Shown: piece by piece, positions 1 through 10,079 of the stretch
Numbering within the stretch: the stretch's first letter is position 1
How the letters are laid out: the number at the start of each line of letters is the position of its first letter
DNA from: Deltaproteobacteria bacterium
Lineage (GTDB): Bacteria; Myxococcota_A; UBA9042; PHBI01
Direction of reading: 5' to 3'
NCBI GenBank assembly: GCA_020632715.1
Contig: JACKFA010000008.1
Coordinates: forward strand, 1-64,000
DNA length: 64,000 nt
Program-made: the position numbers and the translations under genes
Notes under the pieces: generated by a model
What the model saw: the letters and a program-made list of their open reading frames with translations, nothing else
The model's database searches: none
Told to the model about the DNA's origin: nothing

Positions 1-20
1 GAGTCCCGTCCGCCCCGCCA
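1..20 (+). tRNA. tRNA-Asp, 3' end only (cut by window start)
   Basis: The first 20 bases are identical to the last 20 bases of the complete tRNA-Asp at 119-195: the 3' half of the T arm, the acceptor strand, discriminator G and an encoded CCA. A terminator hairpin follows at once. It is therefore very probably the first of two tandem tRNA-Asp genes; the anticodon lies outside the window, so identity is inferred from the match. Confidence 0.8.
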
Positions 21-23
21 GAG

Positions 24-62
24 AAGCCCGGGAGCGCGCAGCGATGCCGCTCCCGGGCTTTT
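24..62 (+). terminator. Rho-independent terminator of the first tRNA-Asp
   Basis: A perfect 13-bp stem (24-36 with 48-60) with an 11-nt loop is followed by a short T run. It sits 4 bases after the CCA of the partial tRNA, so each tRNA-Asp seems to be a separate transcription unit. Confidence 0.8.
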
Positions 63-116
63 CACTTTGAGTATGAGTAGAGGGTGTCGCGCGAGCGCGC
101 CGTCGAGAGAGAGGCC

Positions 117-195
<79 letters not shown>

Positions 196-200
196 GTCGA

Positions 201-237
201 GAGCCCGAGAGCAGCGATCCGCAGCTCTCGGGCTCTT
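201..237 (+). terminator. Terminator of the second tRNA-Asp
   Basis: A perfect 12-bp stem (201-212 with 224-235) with an 11-nt loop begins five bases after the CCA. It matches the first tRNA terminator in layout but not in sequence. The 230 bases that follow (238-468) contain no gene I can support. Confidence 0.72.
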
Positions 238-468
238 CGCGTTCCGGCCCTTCGAGCGCCCACACCCGAGTCGATCGGGCTCGCCCCCCGAACCGCGGTC
301 GTCCTGACCGCGCAGAGTTGTCACGCGGTCGTCCCCACCACGCGGCCCTCCCAGCCCCGACCACGTCGAGCTGCCCTGAGGAGCCGCCCGACGCCCGCGT
401 CGCACCTCGGGCCTCCTGGGGGCCGCCACGGTCATCCCACGCCCCGCCGACCGCCGGATCGCGTCCCG

Positions 469-510
469 AAAAAGCGAGAGGGGCGCCCTGGTCTCCCGGG
501 GCGCCCCTCG
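469..510 (-). terminator. Terminator of the OmpA-like gene
   Basis: A 9-bp GC stem (478-486 with 501-509) is followed on the minus strand by a few bases and a run of five T (A tract at 469-473 on the plus strand). It lies about 25 bases beyond the minus-strand stop at 533. Confidence 0.75.
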
Positions 511-532
511 TCTCACGTCGCCGCGGACCGGG

Positions 533-2383
533 CTACTTGCCCTTGCCCTTCGGCATCGACCCCTTCACGCAGGTCTCCTGCGACGGGTCGACGATCACGA
601 ACTGCACGCGGCGGTTCTTGCTGCGACCGCCGACCGTCGCGTTCGACGCGATCGGCACGCGCTCACCGTAGCCGTGCGACTGGAGCCGCGCCGCCTCGAC
701 GCCCTTGCTCTCGAGGTACTTCATGACCTCGCTCGCGCGGTTCGACGACAGCTCGTCGTTGTACGCGTCCGTCCCGTCGCTGTCGGTGTGGCCCTGGACC
801 TCGATCTTCTTGATCCAGGTGTGCGAGCGCAGCACGTCGGCCACGGCGTCGAGGAGCGGGAAGCTCTTCGGGTCGATCTCGTACTTGTCGTAGCGGAAGT
901 AGACCTTGTCCGTGATGACGATCTCGCACGGGTTGACCGATTCGATGCCGCAGTTGTTGGTCGGATCGTTCGGGCACTTGTCGTCGATGTCGAGGATGCC
1001 GTCGCCGTCGTTGTCCGGGTCGGGGCAGCCGTCCTCGTCCTGGAAGCCGTCCTTGTCCTCGGGCTCGTTCATGCACGCCCCGAAGCCGTTCTCGCCGACC
1101 GCGCCGTCCGTGACGTCCGGCACGCCGTCGTTGTCGTTGTCCGGATCCGGGCAGCCGTCCTCGTCCTGGAAGCCGTCGAAGTCCTCCGGGTCGTTCTTGC
1201 AGCTGCCGTCCGGCCCGTCGCTCGCGTCGAGGATGCCGTCACCGTCGTTGTCCGGATCCGGGCAACCGTCGGCGTCCTGGTAGCCGTCGAAGTCCTCGGG
1301 GTCGTTCATGCACGAGCCCCAGCCCGTCGCGTCGCGCGGCCCGTCCTTCTTGTCCGGGATCCCGTCCCTGTCGTTGTCCGGGTCGGGGCAGCCGTCGTCG
1401 TCCTGCCAGCCGTCGAAGTCCTCGGGCTGGTCCGGGCACTGGTCGTTCGAGCCGATGAGCCCGTCGCCGTCGGGATCCGTGTCCTCCTTCGGCGTGTAGT
1501 TGTACCCGGCGAAGATCCGGAAGTTCGGCGCCCCGTAGCCGTCGGTGAGGCCGCGCGCGACACCCAGCGTCACCGCGTGGTTCTTCGCCGGCCACCACCG
1601 CCCCGACAGCGCCACCTCGATCGGGTTCTCCTCGGAGGCGGCGCCGCTCTCCGTCGAGATCTTGCCGTAGCCCTCGAGGATGAGCCCGAACGTCCCGGGG
1701 TCGAACTTGTACTCGACGCCCGCCCCGAACGTGACCTCGTTGCCGACGTCGATGTTGTAGAGCGTCTGCGCCTCGGGGCGGATGACGAAGCCGCCCGTGA
1801 CGCCGAGGCGGAACATCTTCGAGAACGCGTACTCGAGCGCGAGCCGCGGCTCGATGGTCACCCCGTCGTTGCCCTGCAGGTTCGACGGGCTGCCCGTCGG
1901 CAGCGTCACCACCGCGAGGAGGCCGAGCCCGAAGCCCTCGGGATCGTGGAGGATGCTCCACTTCGGGTAGAGCCGGATGTCGCCCATCACGAAGGAGTCG
2001 AGCGTCGAGAGCTGGCTCGGGTTCAACGTCCCGCTCGGATCGCCCGGCGCCTGGTAGATGGTGACCGGGATGGCGAGGCCGAGCTCGAGGAAGTCCGTGA
2101 AGCCGATCGCCGCGATGAGGTCGAGCGAGAGCTGGTGCTCGATGAGGTAGACCTCCTCACCCGTCGACTCCCGCGTCAGCACGAGCGGCTGGTTCGCGTA
2201 GTTGATGTAGAGCCCGACGGCCGGCTTCCACTGCTGGAGGGTGCCGGTGCCCTGCACGGACACATAGTTGTTGTCGCCGCCCGGCGCGGGAGCGAACTGC
2301 TGGGTCGGGAGGGTCCCCTGCTGCGCCGACGCATGCCCGGCGAGCAGCATGGAGGCGAAGGCCACGAGTACGCGCGTTCTCAC
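533..2383 (-). CDS. OmpA-family outer membrane protein with thrombospondin type-3 repeats
   Basis: 616 residues. I chose GTG 2383 because a GAAGGAG Shine-Dalgarno lies upstream and it gives a clean signal peptide ending near AGHASAQ (about residue 20). Residues 30-305 look like a beta-barrel. Residues 310-470 hold four to five Asp-rich units of the type DGCPDPDNDxDGIPD, the Ca2+-binding TSP3 pattern. The C-terminal 130 residues are an OmpA-like peptidoglycan-binding domain (IEVQGHTDSDG, then SSNRASEVMKYL and a GYGERVPI segment). Such proteins tether outer membrane to peptidoglycan. It is transcribed alone, divergently from aspS. The family is common in Myxococcota; the exact pore or structural role is unknown. 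Confidence 0.88.
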   Translation of the reverse strand: MRTRVLVAFASMLLAGHASAQQGTLPTQQFAPAPGGDNNYVSVQGTGTLQQWKPAVGLYINYANQPLVLTRESTGEEVYLIEHQLSLDLIAAIGFTDFLELGLAIPVTIYQAPGDPSGTLNPSQLSTLDSFVMGDIRLYPKWSILHDPEGFGLGLLAVVTLPTGSPSNLQGNDGVTIEPRLALEYAFSKMFRLGVTGGFVIRPEAQTLYNIDVGNEVTFGAGVEYKFDPGTFGLILEGYGKISTESGAASEENPIEVALSGRWWPAKNHAVTLGVARGLTDGYGAPNFRIFAGYNYTPKEDTDPDGDGLIGSNDQCPDQPEDFDGWQDDDGCPDPDNDRDGIPDKKDGPRDATGWGSCMNDPEDFDGYQDADGCPDPDNDGDGILDASDGPDGSCKNDPEDFDGFQDEDGCPDPDNDNDGVPDVTDGAVGENGFGACMNEPEDKDGFQDEDGCPDPDNDGDGILDIDDKCPNDPTNNCGIESVNPCEIVITDKVYFRYDKYEIDPKSFPLLDAVADVLRSHTWIKKIEVQGHTDSDGTDAYNDELSSNRASEVMKYLESKGVEAARLQSHGYGERVPIASNATVGGRSKNRRVQFVIVDPSQETCVKGSMPKGKGK

Positions 2384-2697
2384 TTCAGACTCCTTCGTCG
2401 GCTCGTAGTCGGAGAGCCTTGCCCGCAAGGCTTCGCCGCGGGCGCCGCGACTTCGATGTCATACACAGATGCTGGGGAGAGTTCCGGCGCAGTGCCGTGA
2501 CACGAGATTTCGCCGGTGGGTCAGTCAATCGTTTAATCCAGAACGCCATGTTCCGCAAGCCGAGGTGGCGCGCCGACGACGAGCATCCGCGCGCGGATGC
2601 GCCGATCTTTGACCTTTGACGCCGCGAGGGGCCCGCGCTAGGTTCCGCGCCCGCGGAGCGGTCCGCTCGTCACGTCCAGCGGACCGCCGGAGGCCAG
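2384..2697. promoter_or_regulatory. Divergent intergenic region, ompA-like / aspS
   Basis: The 314 bases hold no gene. On the ompA side a 7-bp stem-loop (2415-2421 with 2426-2432) would lie in the leader. A perfect 18-bp palindrome (GCATCCGCG/CGCGGATGC) is at 2583-2600, just upstream of the proposed aspS promoter, and could be an operator. Confidence 0.45.
2616..2644 (+). promoter_or_regulatory. Candidate sigma-70-like promoter of aspS
   Basis: A -35 TTGACG (2616-2621), 17-bp spacer and -10 TAGGTT (2639-2644) sit about 54 bases before the aspS start. The -35 is strong and the -10 weak, so this is inferred. Confidence 0.5.
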
Positions 2698-4491
2698 GTG
2701 AGCAAGTTCCTGAAAGAGTGGAAGCGGTCCCACAACTGCGGCGAGCTGCGGCGCGACGACGTCGGCGCCACCGTCGTCCTCATGGGCTGGGTCCAGAACT
2801 ATCGCGACCACGGCGGCTGCATCTTCGTCGACCTCCGCGATCGCTACGGCCTGACCCAGGTGAAGTTCGACCCGGCCGTCGCCGAGGCCCTCCTCGCCGA
2901 GGCCGACCGCCTCCGCCCTGAGTGGGTCATCGCCGTCCGCGGCCAGGTGGTCGATCGCGGCTCGAACGAGAACCAGAACCTCCCGACGGGCGCGATCGAG
3001 GTCGAGGCCACCGAGCTCGACATCTTCAACCCCTCGAAGACGCCGCCGTTCCCCATCAGCGATCGCGCGGACGCCAACGAGAACCTGCGCCTCAAGTACC
3101 GCTACCTCGATCTCCGCCGCCCGGCGCTGCAGGAGAAGCTCGTCCTCCGCCACAAGGCCGCGCAGCTCACGCGCAGCTACCTGTCGGACCACGGCTTCCT
3201 CGAGCTCGAGACCCCCATCCTCTCGAAGAGCACGCCCGAGGGCGCGCGCGACTACCTCGTCCCGAGCCGGGTCCACCCGGGCCAGTTCTACGCGCTCCCG
3301 CAGTCCCCGCAGACCTTCAAGCAGATCTTCATGGTGGCCGGCTACGACCGCTACTTCCAGATCTGCCGCTGCTTCCGCGACGAGGATCTCCGCGCCGACC
3401 GCCAGCCCGAGTTCACCCAGATCGACCTCGAGATGAGCTTCGTCGGCCCCGACGACATCTTCGACATCGTCGGCGGGCTCGTGAAGAAGCTCTGGCGCGA
3501 GTGCATCGGCGTCGAGATCGGCGAGATCCCGGTGCTCACCTACCAGGAGTCGATGGACCGCTTCGGCATCGACCGCCCCGACATGCGCTTCGGGCTCGAG
3601 CTCAAGGACGTCGGCGACATCGTCGCGAACGCCGACTTCCAGGTCTTCCGGCGCGCGCTCGAGAGCGGCGGCTACGTGAAGGCCATCAACGGCAAGGGCG
3701 CCGCCGCCCTGTCGCGCGCCGAGATCGATCGCCTCGCCGAGGTCTGCACGCGCTACGGCGCGAAGGGCATGGCGTGGGTGAAGGTGCAGGACGACGGCTG
3801 GCAGGGCCCGGCCGCGAAGTACTTCGACGACGCCACGAAGAGCGCGCTGTCCACGCGCCTCGACGCCGCGCCGGGCGACCTCCTCTGCTTCGTCGCCGAC
3901 GGGTTCAAGGTCTGCCACGACGCCCTCGCGAACCTCCGCCTCGCCATGGGCCGGAAGCTCGGCCTCATCGACGACGCCGCGTGGCGCTGGACGTGGGTCA
4001 CCGACTTCCCGCTCTTCGAGGAGGAGAGCGACAACGGCCGCTACTACTCGAAGCACCACCCCTTCACGAGCCCGAACCCGGAGGATCTCCACCTCCTCAC
4101 CTCGGACCCGAACAAGGTGCGCTCGGTCGCCTACGACCTCGTCGTGAACGGCGTCGAGCTCGGCGGCGGCTCCATCCGGATCCACGATCAGCAGGTCCAG
4201 AAGCAGATCTTCAGCCTCCTCGGCCTCACGGCCGACGAGGCCGAGGCGAAGTTCGGCTTCCTCCTCGAGGCCCTCTCCTTCGGGACGCCGCCGCACGGCG
4301 GCCTCGCCCTCGGCATGGACCGCCTCGTGATGATGCTCGCCGGCACCGACGCGATCCGCGAGGTCATCGCCTTCCCGAAGACGCAGAAGGCCGCCGACCT
4401 CATGACCGGCTCGCCGAGCCCGGTCGAGCTCCCGCAGCTCGACGAGCTCCACATCCGCACGCTCCGCCAGTCGTCGGAGGAGCTCGAGTAG
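2698..4491 (+). CDS. aspS: Aspartyl-tRNA synthetase
   Basis: 597 residues, the usual length of bacterial AspRS. It charges tRNA-Asp with aspartate in the cytoplasm. An N-terminal OB-fold anticodon-binding domain (about 1-110) is followed by a class II core. Motif 2 is visible as FRDEDLRADRQPEFTQID and motif 3 as GLALGMDRL. A bacterial GAD insertion lies around residues 290-410. The QSPQ segment shortly before motif 2 is typical of the family. The start is GTG with GGAGG four bases upstream. It is monocistronic, ending in a strong hairpin. Whether it also charges tRNA-Asn (non-discriminating type) cannot be settled by eye. Confidence 0.97.
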   Translation: MSKFLKEWKRSHNCGELRRDDVGATVVLMGWVQNYRDHGGCIFVDLRDRYGLTQVKFDPAVAEALLAEADRLRPEWVIAVRGQVVDRGSNENQNLPTGAIEVEATELDIFNPSKTPPFPISDRADANENLRLKYRYLDLRRPALQEKLVLRHKAAQLTRSYLSDHGFLELETPILSKSTPEGARDYLVPSRVHPGQFYALPQSPQTFKQIFMVAGYDRYFQICRCFRDEDLRADRQPEFTQIDLEMSFVGPDDIFDIVGGLVKKLWRECIGVEIGEIPVLTYQESMDRFGIDRPDMRFGLELKDVGDIVANADFQVFRRALESGGYVKAINGKGAAALSRAEIDRLAEVCTRYGAKGMAWVKVQDDGWQGPAAKYFDDATKSALSTRLDAAPGDLLCFVADGFKVCHDALANLRLAMGRKLGLIDDAAWRWTWVTDFPLFEEESDNGRYYSKHHPFTSPNPEDLHLLTSDPNKVRSVAYDLVVNGVELGGGSIRIHDQQVQKQIFSLLGLTADEAEAKFGFLLEALSFGTPPHGGLALGMDRLVMMLAGTDAIREVIAFPKTQKAADLMTGSPSPVELPQLDELHIRTLRQSSEELE

Positions 4492-4501
4492 AAGGCCGAG
4501 A

Positions 4502-4527
4502 CGCCCCTCCGCTTCGTCGGAGGGGCG
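4502..4527 (+). terminator. Stem-loop after aspS
   Basis: A perfect 10-bp stem CGCCCCTCCG/CGGAGGGGCG with a 6-nt loop, ten bases after the aspS stop. There is no T tract, so it may act only as a 3'-end stabiliser or a weak terminator. Confidence 0.6.
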
Positions 4528-4654
4528 ATCGCGCCTCCCGCCCGGGGGATCGCGTCGGCCCGCGCTGCGCAGCGTGGCTCGGTGACGAGCGGCGGCCCGC
4601 CGGGCCTGCGTGAGCGTTCCCGGCGCTTTACAGCGGCTCTCCCGCTGTGAAACG

Positions 4655-6592
4655 ATGCCGGCGTTGTCGTCCCATCTCCCGCAGCCGGTTCCCCCTGCGC
4701 CGGGCTTGTCTGCGGCTTCGGACGGGTTCGTCGAGCGCCTCGAGAAGTATCGCATCGTCGATCTGCTCGGCGAGGGCGGCATGAGCGTGGTCTATCGCGC
4801 CCGCGACGACCAGCTCCAGCGCGACGTCGCGCTCAAGGTCATGCACCGGCACCTCGCCCGCGATCCCGACGCGCGCAAGCGCTTCTCGCGCGAGGCCCGC
4901 GCCGTGGCGCGGCTCACCCACCGGAACATCCCGGAGATCTTCGACTTCTCCTCGTCCGAGCAGGACCGGAGCTACATCGTCGCCGAGCTCGTCGACGGCC
5001 ACTCCCTCGGGACGCTCCTCCGCGAGGGGCCCCCGATGCTCCCGGAGCTCGGCGCGATGATGGTCGTCGGCGTCGCCCGCGCGCTCCAGCACGCGCACGA
5101 CAACGGCATCATCCACCGCGACGTGAAGCCCGAGAACATCCTCGTCGGCAAGGACGGCGTGGTGAAGCTCGCGGACTTCGGCATCGCGCAGGTCGTCGGT
5201 CTCGAGTCGATGACGATGACCGGCACCCTCATCGGCTCGCCCGCCCACATGGCGCCCGAGCAGATCGACGGCACCCGCGACCTCGACTTCCGCGTCGACG
5301 TCTGGGCCCTCGGCACCGTGCTCTACATGACGGCGACCGGCGGGAACCTCCCGTTCGACGCCGACAACCCCCACGGCGTCCTGAAGCGCATCGTCGACGG
5401 CGAGTACGTCGACCCGCGCCGCGTGAACCCCCACGTCGACGCCGAGCTCGCCGCGATCATCGCGCGCGCCCTGACCGTCGACCGGCAGAAGCGCTACGCC
5501 TCCGCGAAGGCGATGGGCGGCGACCTCGAGACGTGGCTCGCGACCCGCGGCCTCACCGACCACGAGGGCGAGATCCGCGCCTTCATGAAGGACGGCGCCG
5601 CCTACGACGCCTCGCTCTCGCGCCGCCTCGCGGCCGTCCTGATGGCCCTCGGCGACGAGGCCGTCGCCGCGCACGACGTCCACCGCGCGCTCGGCTTCTT
5701 CGGGCGCGTGCTCACGCTCGACCCGGACCACCCCGAGGCGTTCGTCCGGGTCCGGAGCCTCACGGCGGGCCTCCGCACGAAGCGCCAGGTGAAGCGGATC
5801 GCCCTCGGCCTCGGCGCCGCCGGGCTCCTCGCGGCCGGCGTCGTGATCGCGCTGACGCCGTCGCCGCCTCCGCCCCGCCAGCTCGCGCGCGCGCTCGCGC
5901 CGGGCGTCGCCCTCCCCGCCGAGCCGCGCATCGAGCCGGCCGAGGTCGCGCCCCCCGAGGAGGCCGTCCCGGAGCCGCCAGCCGTCGTCGAGACCGCGGG
6001 CGACACCGCGGGCGACGCGCTCGTCGGCGGGATCGAGCGCACGACCGACATCGTCCGGCGCGGCCACAAGGCCGCCGTCGCCGCGCGCCACCACGACCAC
6101 GACCCGACGCCCGCTCGCCCCGACGGCCCGACCGGCGCCGCCGCCGCGCCGCGCGCCGTGCGCGTCTCGGCGTTCCCGCCCGCCGTCGAGATGGTCGTGG
6201 CCGGCAAGCGCATCGCCCCGGGCGCGGCCGCGACGCTCTCGCTCGCGCCCGGCACCTACCCGGTGACGCTCACCCTCCCCGGCTGCCCGGACTGCCCACC
6301 GAACGAGGCCACGCTCGTCGTGGCCGCCGATGACGAGGCGGCCCTCGAGAAGAACTTCACGTTCCGCTACGCGCCCGCCATATTGAACCTGCGATGTGCG
6401 GACGGCTTCTACGCGGTGGACGGGCACGGGCGGCGCTTCGAGTGCAACAGGGCCCATCAGGTCGAGGTGAAGTCACCCCGCCCGGAGACGCTCACGCTCA
6501 CGCTCCACGGCCCCGACGGCGCGAAGGCGCTCGACGCCCGCCCGGTCGTCGTCCGGCAGAACGCCAAGATGGAAGTGGTGCTCAGGCGGTGA
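4655..6592 (+). CDS. Membrane Ser/Thr protein kinase with periplasmic PEGA-like domain
   Basis: 645 residues from ATG 4655; an upstream in-frame GTG at 4610 has no better ribosome site. The Hanks-type kinase spans about 32-300: Gly loop LLGEGGMSVVY, Lys61, HRD at 154-156 with KPEN, DFG at 174-176, and an APE-like APEQ. Presence of HRD marks it as an RD kinase activated by phosphorylation. A tetratricopeptide-like stretch (about 325-365) precedes one membrane helix (381-401). The outside part is Pro/Ala-rich, then a PEGA-like beta domain (about 515-590). Its stop overlaps the next gene by 4 bases (GTGA), and an FHA-domain transcription activator follows, suggesting a phospho-signalling module. 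Confidence 0.93.
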   Translation: MPALSSHLPQPVPPAPGLSAASDGFVERLEKYRIVDLLGEGGMSVVYRARDDQLQRDVALKVMHRHLARDPDARKRFSREARAVARLTHRNIPEIFDFSSSEQDRSYIVAELVDGHSLGTLLREGPPMLPELGAMMVVGVARALQHAHDNGIIHRDVKPENILVGKDGVVKLADFGIAQVVGLESMTMTGTLIGSPAHMAPEQIDGTRDLDFRVDVWALGTVLYMTATGGNLPFDADNPHGVLKRIVDGEYVDPRRVNPHVDAELAAIIARALTVDRQKRYASAKAMGGDLETWLATRGLTDHEGEIRAFMKDGAAYDASLSRRLAAVLMALGDEAVAAHDVHRALGFFGRVLTLDPDHPEAFVRVRSLTAGLRTKRQVKRIALGLGAAGLLAAGVVIALTPSPPPPRQLARALAPGVALPAEPRIEPAEVAPPEEAVPEPPAVVETAGDTAGDALVGGIERTTDIVRRGHKAAVAARHHDHDPTPARPDGPTGAAAAPRAVRVSAFPPAVEMVVAGKRIAPGAAATLSLAPGTYPVTLTLPGCPDCPPNEATLVVAADDEAALEKNFTFRYAPAILNLRCADGFYAVDGHGRRFECNRAHQVEVKSPRPETLTLTLHGPDGAKALDARPVVVRQNAKMEVVLRR

Positions 6593-7509
6593 CGACCGCC
6601 CCGGTCGGCGCCCGCCGGCGCCTCGGCGCGCTGCTCGTCGCCGCCCTGGTCGCGGCGCTCGGGCTCGCCGCCACCGCCCCACCCGCGCGCGCCGCCACCC
6701 CCTCGGGCGACGAGGAGCTCCCGGCCGAGCTCCGGCAACGCCTGACCGCCGCCGAGTCAGCATTCCGCGTGCAGAACTACCCGCGGGTCATCGAGCTCCT
6801 GCAGCCGCTCGTGGGCCACCGCCTCCTGCGCGGCCGCGACGAGCACCGCGACGTGCTCGAGTGGCTCGGCGTGAGCCAGTACCTCTCCGGCGCCCGCGAC
6901 GCCGCGCGCCTCGTCTTCACGAAGCTCGTGCAGGAGTGGCCGCGCTACCACCTCGACGAGCTCCTCTACCCGCCGGACCTCGTGCGCTTCTACGAGGAGC
7001 GCCGGCAGGATCTCATCGACCTCGGCGTCATCGAGCCCGGCCGCGACCCGAACGTGAAGACGCGCCTCGTGCTCGTGCGCGAGCTCGAGACGAGCGACGT
7101 CCCGACGATCGCCTACTTCGCGCCGTTCGGGGTCGGCCAGTTCGCGAACGACGAGCCCGGCAAGGGCACCGCCATCGCCGTCATCCAGGGGATCGGCCTC
7201 GTCACGACGGCGGTCACCTGGTTCGCCATCGACGGCCTCAAGGACAGCGAGACCGGCTACGTCGCGCGGGCCGACGAGAGCAAGGCGACCGCGTTCAACG
7301 CGCTCTGGATCGCGGGCGCCGTGCTCTTCGGCGGGAGCTACGTCTACAGCGTGGCCGACGGGCTCCTCGGGCGCCGCACCGAGGGGCGCGCGACCTACCG
7401 CTACGAGCTCATCGACGTCGACGAGCTGCCGCCGGCGCCCGACCTCTCCGGGCTCCGCCTCGGCCCGTCGCGCGAAGGGTACGGGGTCGAGCTCTCCCTC
7501 GGCTTCTGA
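6589..7509 (+). CDS. Exported TPR-like protein with two C-terminal hydrophobic segments
   Basis: 306 residues, start GTG 6589 overlapping the kinase stop, so translationally coupled. There is a signal peptide (about 1-35). Residues 45-140 are helical and TPR-like (AAESAFRVQNYPRVIELLQPL and what follows), of the kind found in assembly-factor lipoproteins. Two hydrophobic stretches follow (about 193-216 and 234-259), the first preceded by a YFAPFGVGQF segment. I do not recognise a named family. The gene order kinase, this protein, FHA/sigma-54 regulator suggests that it senses or scaffolds for the kinase; that is inference. Confidence 0.72.
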   Translation: MTTAPVGARRRLGALLVAALVAALGLAATAPPARAATPSGDEELPAELRQRLTAAESAFRVQNYPRVIELLQPLVGHRLLRGRDEHRDVLEWLGVSQYLSGARDAARLVFTKLVQEWPRYHLDELLYPPDLVRFYEERRQDLIDLGVIEPGRDPNVKTRLVLVRELETSDVPTIAYFAPFGVGQFANDEPGKGTAIAVIQGIGLVTTAVTWFAIDGLKDSETGYVARADESKATAFNALWIAGAVLFGGSYVYSVADGLLGRRTEGRATYRYELIDVDELPPAPDLSGLRLGPSREGYGVELSLGF

Positions 7510-7551
7510 TCCGGGCGCCGCCCCGGCGCCGACGGACCCCTCCTCCGCGCG

Positions 7552-7580
7552 TGGACGCGCGCGCCCCCCGCTCTTACAAT
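7552..7580 (+). promoter_or_regulatory. Candidate promoter of the FHA/sigma-54 regulator gene
   Basis: A -35 TGGACG (7552-7557), 17-bp spacer and a near-consensus -10 TACAAT (7575-7580) stand out in a GC-rich region, 55 bases before the TTG start. This suggests the regulator can be transcribed independently of the kinase gene. Confidence 0.55.
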
Positions 7581-7635
7581 ACCTGCCGCAAACGTCCCCA
7601 CCGCCCGCGCCGCGCGGCGCCCCCGGGAGCCTCCT

Positions 7636-9435
<1,800 letters not shown>

Positions 9436-9500
9436 GCACGCCCCCACAGCGCGACGCCGCGTGTACGGCCACCACACGGGCGGCGGCGGGTGTGACATCC

Positions 9501-10079
9501 ATGTCGCGCGGCGGGCCGCCCGAGGGCGCCCCCGCGGCGCCCTGGCACCGCGAGGAGCGGCCTCCGAGGCGGTCCCGAGGGCGCTTGGCGCGCGTCTTGC
9601 TCGGTCTCTGCGCCGTGAGCTGCCTCGACGTGAGCTGCCTGGTCCCGCCCGACTTCTCGATCGCCCCGGAGGTGAACCTCCCGGTGTCCATCGACCGGAG
9701 CCTCCTCGAGGAGTCGCCGGACGTCTTCCACGTCTGGTCGGGCTGCCCCGACAAGTTCGTGCTCGACATCTCGACGGCCATCGTGAACCCGGACGACGAC
9801 CCGCGGCTCTTCATCGTGTGGATCGTCAACTACCAGCCGGGGCTCAAGCAGCGCCCCGACGACGTCGACACCACGCGCTTCGTCTTCGACCCGTGCACGA
9901 ACGGGAAGGTGCTCTCGGGGACCATCCCCAACACCATCGAGGTGCTCATCTACGACCGCAGCCCGGCGTCGCTCAACAACGCCGACGACGCGCGGATCAT
10001 CGTCGACCCCGAGACCACGATGGACCGGGTCACCTGGTTCTTCGCGGTCGAGGACCTGACGTGTTGCGGCGCACCATGA
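9501..10079 (+). CDS. Small exported protein of unknown function
   Basis: 192 residues from ATG 9501. The N-terminus is Arg-rich, followed by a hydrophobic segment ending in several Cys (LLGLCAVSC then LDVSCL), a possible but non-canonical lipoprotein signal. The mature part is acidic, probably beta-rich, with Cys near the C-terminus (DLTCCGAP). Its stop overlaps the next start (ATGA at 10076-10079), so the two are co-translated. No family recognised; an envelope lipoprotein is my best guess. Confidence 0.7.
   Translation: MSRGGPPEGAPAAPWHREERPPRRSRGRLARVLLGLCAVSCLDVSCLVPPDFSIAPEVNLPVSIDRSLLEESPDVFHVWSGCPDKFVLDISTAIVNPDDDPRLFIVWIVNYQPGLKQRPDDVDTTRFVFDPCTNGKVLSGTIPNTIEVLIYDRSPASLNNADDARIIVDPETTMDRVTWFFAVEDLTCCGAP

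Noticed and set aside
674..2500. Plus-strand frame of about 600 codons opposite the OmpA-like gene
   Set aside because: Val/Arg/Ala-rich shadow of the TSP3 and OmpA coding sequence; no start signals.
2638..4782. Minus-strand frame of about 710 codons opposite aspS
   Set aside because: Glu/Leu/Ala/Val-rich shadow; aspS is certain.
6394..6588. Earlier start for the TPR-like exported protein
   Set aside because: It would overlap the kinase in another frame by about 200 bases and hide the signal peptide; GTG 6589 fits the usual 4-base overlap.
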